A DNA stretch of 7,196 bases, taken from positions 1 through 7,196 of the forward strand of contig JBDHRV010000164.1 in assembly GCA_039807745.1 (NCBI GenBank). The letters run 5' to 3'. The notes under the pieces were generated by a model that did not search any database, was not told the origin of the DNA, and saw nothing but the letters and a program-made list of their open reading frames with translations. Source of the stretch: JAEUMW01 sp039807745 (GTDB lineage: Bacteria; Pseudomonadota; Gammaproteobacteria; Burkholderiales; JAEUMW01). Shown one piece after another: positions 1 through 6,096 of the stretch (its first letter is position 1; each line of letters starts with the position of its first letter). A program made the translations under genes and the position numbers.

Positions 1-618
1 CTCATCCAGCCGGTGCTCGCCGGCCTGCCCCATGTCGTGCGCGTACACGTTCGCAGCGACTCGTACGGCGAGCTGCTCGAGAACATGATTCGCCACGCCG
101 TCGAGCAGTTATCGACCGCGGCGCCGGGAAGCGGCGTGATCGTCGCGCGCCTCGCCGAGGTTCTGTTCGCCGAGGTGCTGCGGCGCTACCTCCTGCAGTT
201 GCCGCCTGGGCGATCCGGCTGGCTGGCGGGCGCCGCCGACCCGGCCGTGGGACGCGCGCTCGCGGAGTTGCACCAGCAGCCGGCGCGTGCGTGGACGCTC
301 GACGAGCTCGCGCAGAAGGCCGGCCTGTCGCGCTCGACCCTGACCGAGCGCTTCGCGCGCTATCTCGGCCAGGGACCGATGGCCTATCTCGCCGACTGGC
401 GGCTCGAACTCGCCGCCGAATCCCTGCGCACGACGAGCCGCAGCGTGCTGCAGATCGCCGGAGACGTCGGCTACGATTCCGAAGCCGCTTTCAATCGCGC
501 CTTCAAGCGGCGCTTCGCGACGCCCCCGGCGCGGTATCGGCGGACTTTGCGCGAAGAGTCGACGTCGAAGCCGCCGGCATCGCAGTGTCGCCACCGATCA
601 TCAGTCGAGGATCAATGA
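1..618 (+). CDS. AraC-family transcriptional regulator, C-terminal part (N-terminus outside the window)
   Basis: The reading frame is open from the first base, so the gene starts upstream; about 205 codons remain and it ends at TGA 616-618. Counting from the first codon in the window, residues 1 to about 75 look like the end of the Cupin_6 sensor domain typical of one AraC subgroup: a VLAGLPHVVRV strand, then a helical stretch, then GWLAGAADPAVGRALAELH. The AraC DNA-binding domain follows. Its first helix-turn-helix is at about 101-123 (DELAQKAGLSRSTLTERF) and its second at about 148-172 (VLQIAGDVGYDSEAAFNRAF), with the classic ending FATPPARYRR. The family consists of cytoplasmic activators or repressors that often respond to a small molecule; the ligand here is unknown. 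A tail of about 26 residues follows the domain. Its stop overlaps the start of the next gene, which suggests co-translation. The targets cannot be read from the sequence. The AraC family assignment is secure; the Cupin_6 subgroup is likely. Confidence 0.93.
   Translation, partial: LIQPVLAGLPHVVRVHVRSDSYGELLENMIRHAVEQLSTAAPGSGVIVARLAEVLFAEVLRRYLLQLPPGRSGWLAGAADPAVGRALAELHQQPARAWTLDELAQKAGLSRSTLTERFARYLGQGPMAYLADWRLELAAESLRTTSRSVLQIAGDVGYDSEAAFNRAFKRRFATPPARYRRTLREESTSKPPASQCRHRSSVEDQ
607..618 (+). promoter_or_regulatory. Ribosome binding site and stop/start overlap joining the AraC gene to the GH16-like gene
   Basis: GAGG at 607-610 lies inside the last codons of the regulator. It is followed by ATGATG, whose middle bases are the regulator's TGA stop (616-618). 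No room remains for a separate promoter immediately before the second gene, so translational coupling is the simplest reading. The spacing favours the second ATG (618). Confidence 0.6.
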
Positions 619-1451
619 TGAAACTGACTTGGAACAACTTCACGTGGATAACCGACAAACCGGCACCACCGACGCAGGCACAACCCCCGGAACAGGCCAC
701 GGACAACAGCTATGGGCCGAACCTGTGGCTGCCGGCGAATATCGCCGTGGTGGATAACACTTTGCAGGCGAAGACGGCACGCAACTCGGGGTATAAGTAC
801 CAGTGGCCCAATGGATTCATACCCGATTCGGGCGCTGACCAGGCTTGGGCGGCGGCCGAAGCGCGGCTCGAGGTGCCGAGCGGGAAGCGCCTCGATTATG
901 GGATCTACGTCGCCAGCATCTCCTGTACCGACTGGTCCGTGTTTCTGACCCAAAACCCGAATGTCACCTGCGGGCTCTTCATTTATTCAGACACGGCCCA
1001 CGAGATCGATATCGTCGAGATCGGTCGACAAAACCAGGGACTGTACGATAACGGCAATAATCAGAACTGGGTTTACCAACAGCCGCCCAGTCCTCCCCAC
1101 GACAGCAACGCCCAGTTCGTCGTGCAACCCTGGTCGCAAGATGGCACGCAACCCGACTGGAACAATCTTCATCGCTTCCTGATTGATGCAACCCAGGCGG
1201 TCAAGTCGAAGGAAGTAACTTTCGGTGTCACTTGGCGGCAGGGTCGGCCTGTCGAGTTCGCCGCGGCCTACGGGCGGGTCGCCAACCCTTTCGTGTCTCC
1301 GGCCATATCCTGGACCAGCATCGTGAACGCGCCTGACGTCAACGCTGAAATGTCGATCTACTTCAACGTTTGGCCGTACGGCGGTTCAAGCACGCCCGAT
1401 CCGACGTTCGCACTCACCTCGCTGAAGACTCCCGCTTTCGTCGACTCCTGA
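618..1451 (+). CDS. GH16-like (concanavalin A-like glucanase fold) protein, no export signal seen
   Basis: This is a 277-residue protein. The motif HEIDIVE (E129, D131, E134) matches the ExDxxE signature of glycoside hydrolase family 16, in which the first Glu is the nucleophile and the last the acid/base in active members. The surroundings also fit: LDYGIYVASI before it, a CGLFIYSDTA strand running into the motif, NAQFVVQP at about 164-171, and YFNVWPYGG with a beta-rich end. Family members cut beta-glucans or galactans, but the substrate here cannot be inferred. Two ATGs lie in frame, at 615 and 618. I chose 618 because the GAGG at 607-610 is then seven bases away rather than four; the 615 start would add one Met. 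Either start overlaps the regulator's stop. The N-terminus (MKLTWNNFTW, then a Pro/Gln-rich stretch) has no signal peptide or membrane segment, which is unusual for GH16. The fold is likely; activity is unproven. Confidence 0.8.
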   Translation: MKLTWNNFTWITDKPAPPTQAQPPEQATDNSYGPNLWLPANIAVVDNTLQAKTARNSGYKYQWPNGFIPDSGADQAWAAAEARLEVPSGKRLDYGIYVASISCTDWSVFLTQNPNVTCGLFIYSDTAHEIDIVEIGRQNQGLYDNGNNQNWVYQQPPSPPHDSNAQFVVQPWSQDGTQPDWNNLHRFLIDATQAVKSKEVTFGVTWRQGRPVEFAAAYGRVANPFVSPAISWTSIVNAPDVNAEMSIYFNVWPYGGSSTPDPTFALTSLKTPAFVDS

Positions 1452-1537
1452 CCGTCGCGATAGGAGATTCTGGCACTTGGGGAGTGTCGCCGGGGGCAGC
1501 CGAGGTCAATCGAGGATTTCATTCGGCTCCGGCCATG

Positions 1538-1551
1538 CAGGTCACTACCTG
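1538..1551. repeat. Short inverted repeat CAGGT-4-ACCTG, possible operator
   Basis: This is a perfect 5-base inverted repeat with a 4-base spacer. It lies in the non-coding gap, 36 bases upstream of the -35 box of the mutA promoter candidate. The position and dyad symmetry would suit a dimeric regulator, but a 10-base match can arise by chance and no known operator consensus was recognised. Confidence 0.25.
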
Positions 1552-1587
1552 TCCGCCAACGCTGCGCGGCCGACGCGGCGACACTTC

Positions 1588-1616
1588 TTGACACTCCGCC
1601 CGCTCCGCCGTACTTT
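1588..1616 (+). promoter_or_regulatory. Sigma-70-type promoter candidate for mutA-mutB-meaB
   Basis: The -35 box TTGACA (1588-1593) is a perfect consensus match. It is separated by exactly 17 bases from TACTTT (1611-1616), which keeps the T1, A2 and T6 positions of the -10 consensus. Transcription would begin near 1622-1625, giving an untranslated leader of about 100 bases before the mutA start at 1724. It is the only strong promoter-like match I noticed in the 272-base gap, and it lies at the head of the operon. No cobalamin riboswitch B12 box was recognised in the leader. Confidence 0.6.
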
Positions 1617-1723
1617 CGCCGGTGCAGCAGTAAGGCGTTCCAACAAATCAAAACCCGGTCGAACGGCACCGTCTCGAAGATGGGGCCGCCGCATCGGGCA
1701 AATCAACCGAACGCGGGGACGGA

Positions 1724-3832
1724 ATGGACGATCAGCAGATCAATTTCACGGAAGGTTTCTCCGTGCCTACCCACGAGCAGTGGGTGGCGGACGTCGAGAA
1801 GGCGCTGAAGGGTGCGCCGTTCGACAAGCGGATGCTCACGAAGACGCACGAGGGCATCACCTTGCGGCCGATCTACACCCGCCAGGACTGGCCGGCGGCG
1901 GGTGATCCCTCGGGGTTCCCGGGGGCGACGCCGTATACGCGCGGCGGGCGCGCTTCGGGCAACCGCATCGACGACTGGGACGCGCGCGGCACCTATGCGT
2001 ACCCAGACCCGGCAGCCTGCAACGACGTGATCCTGCGCGACCTGGAGCGCGGCGTGAAGTCGGTCGAGGTCGTCTTCGATGCGGCGGCGAAGGCTGGGCT
2101 CGACGGCGACGCGCCAACTGCCGCCGAACTCGCCGGTGTCGACGGCCTCATGCTCTACACGACCGACGATCTCGACCGGCTGTTGACCGGCGTGTATCTC
2201 GATCTCGCGCCGATCCATCTCGATGCCGGCGCGCAGTTCCTGCCGGCCGCAGCGCTGCTCGCGGCGCTGTGGCAGCGCCGGCAGGTCAAACCGGAGGCGG
2301 CGAAGGGTGCATTCGACGCCGATCCGCTGGCAGCGCTTGCCGCGACCGGCAAGCTCCCGGTGTCGATCGAGACGGCGCTCGCGCAGATGGCGGATCTCGC
2401 GCGCTACACCGCCGCGCACTACCCGAACGTGACTGCGGTGGGTGTCGACACCTCGCCGTATCACGACGCGGGTGCGACCGAGACGCAGGATCTCGCGGCG
2501 TCGATGGCCACCGCCGTGACCTACCTCAAGGCGATGACGGCCGCCGGCCTCGACATCGATACGGCATGCCGGCAGATCCTCTTCACCTACTCGATCCCGT
2601 GCGATCAGTTCCTCGGCATCTGCAAGCTGCGCGCGGCGCGGAAGATGTGGGCGCGGGTTGCCGAGTCCTGCGGCGCATCGGAGCCGGCGCGGGCGATGCG
2701 GCTGCACGCCGTGACGGCAGCGCGGATGATGAGCAAGCGTGATCCGTGGGTGAACATCCTGCGCACCACGGTCGGCTGCTTCGCGGCGGCGGTCGGCGGT
2801 GCCGATTCGATCACCGTGCGGCCGTTCGACGCGGCCCTCGGGCTGTCCGACGAGCTCGGCCGGCGCATCGCGCGCAATACGCATGTCGTGCTCGCCGAGG
2901 AGTCGAACATCGCGAAGGTGATCGATGGGGGCGGTGGGTCGTGGTACGTCGAGAGCCGGACCGAGGAGATCGCGAAGGCGGGGTGGGTCGAGTTCCAGGC
3001 CATCGAGCAGGCGGGTGGCATGGTCGCGGTGCTGAAGGACGGCAGCTTCGCGAAGAAGATCGCGGCGTCGTACGCGCAGCGCGAAGGCGCGATCGCCAAG
3101 CGGCGCGATCCGGTCACCGGCGTGAGCGAGTTCCCGAACATCCTCGAGACGCCGATCGTGCGCGAGGTCCTCGATCTGCATGCCCAGACCGCGGGCGAAC
3201 GGCTGGCTGTGTACCGGCGCGACCATGCGGGGGCGGGCGACGCGGCGCAGGCCCTGAAGAAGGCGGCGGCGGGGGCGCTGACCGAGGCGACGGTCGCGGC
3301 CGTGGCCGGCGGTGCGACGCTCGGCGGGATTGCCGCCGCGCTGGCGAGCGGCGGCGAACAGATCGAGGCGCTGCCCACACATCGCTACGGCGAGCGCTTC
3401 GAGGCGCTGCGCGATGCGTCCGACGCCTATCTCGCGAAGACCGGGGCGCGGCCGCAGATCTTCTCGGCGAATCTCGGCAGCGTCGCGCAGCACACGGGGC
3501 GCGCCACGTTCACCAAGAACTTCTTCGAGGCGGCGGGCATTCAGGTGCCCGGCAACGCGGGGTTTGCGGATTTGGAATCCTGCGTCGCCGCGTTCAGGAA
3601 GAGCGGGGCGCGGATCGCCATCCTGTGCTCGTCGGACGCCGTTTACGAGACCCTGGCCGTGCCCACGGCGCAGGCCCTGAAGGCGGCGGGCTGCGAGTAT
3701 CTGTTCCTCGCCGGTGCGCCGGGCGACAAGAAGGACGCTTACAACGCGGCCGGTATCGACGATTTCATCTTCATGGGGGGCGATGTGCTGCAGACCACGC
3801 GCGCCGTCCTCACGCGCCTGGGAGTGATCTGA
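1724..3832 (+). CDS. mutA: Methylmalonyl-CoA mutase, small (beta, non-catalytic) subunit
   Basis: This 702-residue protein is the partner subunit of heterodimeric MCM, which interconverts methylmalonyl-CoA and succinyl-CoA in the cytoplasm. The N-terminal arm has the family pattern HEQWVADVEKALKG (17-30), then GITLRPIYT (44-52) and PGATPYTRG (66-74). A TIM barrel follows, with PYHDAGA (245-251), FTYSIPCDQFLGICKLRAARKMW (287-309) and RNTHVVLAEES (384-394). The C-terminal Rossmann-like domain (about 577-702) resembles a B12 domain but lacks DxHxxG: the matching stretch reads GSVAQHTGR (585-593), so it should not bind cobalamin, as is normal for small subunits. It is a divergent paralogue of the next gene; compare RNTHVVLAEES with RNTQLFLQQES. 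At 702 residues it is longer than the roughly 640-residue Propionibacterium subunit. The ATG at 1724 follows GGGGA (1715-1719), and the family motifs start soon after, supporting this start. Confidence 0.95.
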   Translation: MDDQQINFTEGFSVPTHEQWVADVEKALKGAPFDKRMLTKTHEGITLRPIYTRQDWPAAGDPSGFPGATPYTRGGRASGNRIDDWDARGTYAYPDPAACNDVILRDLERGVKSVEVVFDAAAKAGLDGDAPTAAELAGVDGLMLYTTDDLDRLLTGVYLDLAPIHLDAGAQFLPAAALLAALWQRRQVKPEAAKGAFDADPLAALAATGKLPVSIETALAQMADLARYTAAHYPNVTAVGVDTSPYHDAGATETQDLAASMATAVTYLKAMTAAGLDIDTACRQILFTYSIPCDQFLGICKLRAARKMWARVAESCGASEPARAMRLHAVTAARMMSKRDPWVNILRTTVGCFAAAVGGADSITVRPFDAALGLSDELGRRIARNTHVVLAEESNIAKVIDGGGGSWYVESRTEEIAKAGWVEFQAIEQAGGMVAVLKDGSFAKKIAASYAQREGAIAKRRDPVTGVSEFPNILETPIVREVLDLHAQTAGERLAVYRRDHAGAGDAAQALKKAAAGALTEATVAAVAGGATLGGIAAALASGGEQIEALPTHRYGERFEALRDASDAYLAKTGARPQIFSANLGSVAQHTGRATFTKNFFEAAGIQVPGNAGFADLESCVAAFRKSGARIAILCSSDAVYETLAVPTAQALKAAGCEYLFLAGAPGDKKDAYNAAGIDDFIFMGGDVLQTTRAVLTRLGVI

Positions 3833-3836
3833 CATG
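3820..3836 (+). promoter_or_regulatory. Ribosome binding site of mutB inside the end of mutA
   Basis: GGGAG (3820-3824) lies nine bases before the mutB ATG (3834-3836), within the last codons of mutA. Only one base separates the mutA TGA from this ATG, so the two subunits are probably translated in a coupled way, which would help keep a 1:1 ratio. Confidence 0.7.
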
Positions 3837-6041
3837 GCCACGATTCCTGATTTCACGCAGATTGCCTTCCCAGCGGGTGCGGGAGCGTTGCGCGGCGACG
3901 GGCTTGCGGAATGGGCAAAGCGGTTCGAGAGCGAGACCGGCAAGTCGCCCGAACACTTCGTGTGGGAGACGCCCGAAGGCATCCCGGTGAAGCCGCTGTA
4001 CAGCGCGGCCGACCTCCAGGGGCTCGATCATCTGAACACGATGCCGGGCATTCCGCCCTATCTGCGCGGACCGTACCCGGCGATGTACGTGACGCAGCCG
4101 TGGACCATCCGCCAGTACGCGGGCTTCTCCACGGCGAAGGACTCGAACGCCTTCTACCGCCGCAACCTGGCGGCCGGCCAGAAGGGCCTGTCGGTGGCCT
4201 TCGACCTCGCCACCCACCGCGGCTACGACAGCGACAACCCGCGCGTGGCCGGCGACGTCGGCATGGCGGGGGTGGCGATCGACTCGATCATGGACATGCG
4301 CGTGCTGTTCGACAGCATCCCGCTCGACCAGATGACGGTGTCGATGACCATGAACGGTGCGGTGCTGCCGATTCTGGCGCTCTACATCGTCGCCGCCGAA
4401 GAGCAGGGAGTGAAGCACGCGCAACTCGCGGGGACCATCCAGAACGACATCCTGAAGGAGTTCATGGTCCGCAACACCTACATCTATCCGCCGCACCCGT
4501 CGATCCGGATCATCTCGGACATCTTCGGGTTCACGTCGCAGAACATGCCGAAGTTCAACTCGATCTCGATCTCCGGCTACCACATGCAGGAGGCGGGCGC
4601 GACGGCCGATCTCGAGATGGCGTACACGCTGGCGGACGGCGTCGAGTACGTGCGCTGCGGGCTGAAGGCGGGCCTCACGATCGACCAGTTCGCGCCGCGA
4701 CTCTCGTTCTTCTGGGCGATCGGCATGAACTTCTACATGGAGATCGCCAAGATGCGTGCCGCACGCATGCTCTGGGCGAAGCTCATCAATCAGTTCGAGC
4801 CGAAGAACAAGAAGTCGCTCGCTCTGCGCACGCACTCGCAGACCTCGGGCTGGAGCCTGACCGCGCAGGACGTCTACAACAACGTCGTGCGCACGTGCAT
4901 CGAGGCGATGGCGGCCACCCAGGGCCACACGCAATCGCTGCACACCAACTCGTTCGACGAAGCCCTGGCGCTGCCGACCGACTTCTCCGCCCGCATCGCC
5001 CGCAACACGCAGCTCTTCCTGCAGCAGGAAAGCGGCACGACGCAGGTGGTCGATCCGTGGGCAGGCTCCTACTACGTCGAGCGTCTGACCCGCGAGCTCG
5101 CCGAGCGCGCGTGGCGCCACATCCAGGAGGTCGAGCAGTCGGGCGGCATGGCGAAGGCGATCGAGGCCGGCATCCCGAAGCTGCGGATCGAAGAAGCAGC
5201 GGCGCGCACGCAGGCGCGCATCGACTCGGGACGGCAGACGGTGGTCGGTGTCAACAAGTACCTGCTCGACGAGAAGGAGGACGTACCGGTCCTCAAGGTC
5301 GACAACAAGCAGGTGCGCTCGCAGCAGATCGCGCAGCTCGAGCAGTTGCGCCGCGAGCGCGACGAGAAGGTGGTTGCAGAGAAGCTGCACGCGCTCACGC
5401 AGGCAGCGGACCGCAGCGAGGGCAATCTGCTCGCGCTCGCGATTGAGGCCGGCCGCGCGCGATGCACGGTGGGCGAGATCAGCTCGGCACTGGAAAAGGT
5501 CTACGGCCGCCACAAGGCGGAGATCAAGGCGATCTCCGGTGTCTACAGCGGTGAAGTGGGGGAGAGATCGGACGTGGTGAAGCTCGTGCACAACATGATC
5601 GCGACCTTCGAAGCCAACGACGGGCGGCGGCCGCGCATTCTGGTCGCGAAGATGGGCCAGGACGGACACGACCGTGGCCAGAAGGTGATCGCCTCGGCGT
5701 TCGCCGACCTCGGCTTCGACGTCGACATCGGGCCGCTCTTCCAGACGCCGGCGGAAGTGGCGCGGCAGGCGGTGGAAAACGACGTGCACGTGGTGGGTGC
5801 GAGCTCGCTCGCGGCCGGCCACCTGACCCTGGTGCCCGAGCTCAAGCGCGAGCTGGCGGCCCTGGGGCGCGATGACATCCTCATCGTCGTGGGCGGCGTC
5901 ATTCCGCCGCAGGACTACGAAGCGCTGTACGCGGCCGGGGCGGAGGCGATCTACCCGCCCGGCACGGTCATCAGCCAGGCGGCGATCTCGCTCATCGGGG
6001 CGCTCAACAAGCGTCTGGGTTACACCAGCGAAGCTGCCTGA
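3834..6041 (+). CDS. mutB: Methylmalonyl-CoA mutase, large (alpha, catalytic, adenosylcobalamin-binding) subunit
   Basis: This 735-residue protein, also called mcmA or scpA in other organisms, is the catalytic subunit that rearranges (R)-methylmalonyl-CoA to succinyl-CoA by a radical mechanism. The TIM barrel (to about 420) contains TIRQYAGFSTA with Y95, TIQNDILKEFMVRNT with Q203 and R213, and SISGYHMQEAGA with Y249 and H250. By motif position these correspond to Tyr89, Gln197, Arg207, Tyr243 and His244 of the Propionibacterium enzyme. After a linker, the C-terminal B12 domain (about 598-735) has K606 and D610-G-H612-D-R-G615, with H612 as the lower cobalt ligand. ASSLAAGHLTLVPEL and VVGGVIPPQDY complete the cofactor pocket. 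No key residue is missing. The length fits the family (728 in Propionibacterium). The gene starts one base after mutA with a good ribosome site, and no internal promoter was noticed. Confidence 0.98.
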   Translation: MATIPDFTQIAFPAGAGALRGDGLAEWAKRFESETGKSPEHFVWETPEGIPVKPLYSAADLQGLDHLNTMPGIPPYLRGPYPAMYVTQPWTIRQYAGFSTAKDSNAFYRRNLAAGQKGLSVAFDLATHRGYDSDNPRVAGDVGMAGVAIDSIMDMRVLFDSIPLDQMTVSMTMNGAVLPILALYIVAAEEQGVKHAQLAGTIQNDILKEFMVRNTYIYPPHPSIRIISDIFGFTSQNMPKFNSISISGYHMQEAGATADLEMAYTLADGVEYVRCGLKAGLTIDQFAPRLSFFWAIGMNFYMEIAKMRAARMLWAKLINQFEPKNKKSLALRTHSQTSGWSLTAQDVYNNVVRTCIEAMAATQGHTQSLHTNSFDEALALPTDFSARIARNTQLFLQQESGTTQVVDPWAGSYYVERLTRELAERAWRHIQEVEQSGGMAKAIEAGIPKLRIEEAAARTQARIDSGRQTVVGVNKYLLDEKEDVPVLKVDNKQVRSQQIAQLEQLRRERDEKVVAEKLHALTQAADRSEGNLLALAIEAGRARCTVGEISSALEKVYGRHKAEIKAISGVYSGEVGERSDVVKLVHNMIATFEANDGRRPRILVAKMGQDGHDRGQKVIASAFADLGFDVDIGPLFQTPAEVARQAVENDVHVVGASSLAAGHLTLVPELKRELAALGRDDILIVVGGVIPPQDYEALYAAGAEAIYPPGTVISQAAISLIGALNKRLGYTSEAA

Positions 6042-6067
6042 TGCGCAGCAGGCAAGGGACCTGCTGC
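6035..6067 (+). other. Two mutually exclusive stem-loops between mutB and meaB
   Basis: An 8-base perfect stem, GCAGCAGG (6045-6052) with CCTGCTGC (6060-6067), closes a 7-base loop. A second, 6-base stem pairs TGCCTG (6035-6040, covering the mutB stop) with CAGGCA (6049-6054). Both use 6049-6052, so only one can form at a time. No T-run follows, so this is not a typical terminator. It could tune read-through, mRNA stability or meaB translation, which is inference only; GC-rich DNA also yields hairpins by chance. Confidence 0.45.
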
Positions 6068-6079
6068 CAGCGCAAAACC

Positions 6080-6096
6080 GGAGGGCCGCATCCGTG
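6080..6096 (+). promoter_or_regulatory. Ribosome binding site that fixes the GTG start of meaB
   Basis: GGAGGG (6080-6085) is a near-perfect Shine-Dalgarno match, eight bases before GTG (6094-6096). The same frame is open farther upstream into mutB, but no upstream start has comparable support, and MeaB-like sequence begins only after this point. Confidence 0.8.

Noticed and set aside
291..617. Upstream extension of the GH16-like frame inside the AraC gene
   Set aside because: The sequence is Arg-rich out-of-frame translation of the AraC DNA-binding domain. GH16-like sequence and a suitable ribosome site begin only at 607-618.
1445..1466. Possible terminator after the GH16-like gene (CTCCT ... 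AGGAG)
   Set aside because: The stem is only five bases with a 12-base loop and no T-run follows, so it is too weak to call.
1617..1723. Possible cobalamin riboswitch in the mutA leader
   Set aside because: The enzyme uses B12 and the leader contains GGTGC, but no B12 box (GCCACTG-like) or the other conserved blocks of the class are visible, and the leader is short for it.
1477..1905. TTG-started + strand open frame spanning the gap and entering mutA in another frame
   Set aside because: The translation is Arg/Gly-rich without motifs, the start is weak, and it runs across the promoter candidate and into the confidently assigned mutA.
2924..2943. G-rich run in mutA as a possible G-quadruplex
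   Set aside because: Only short two-G blocks with one longer run are available, and the sequence is explained by glycine codons of the DGGGGS motif.
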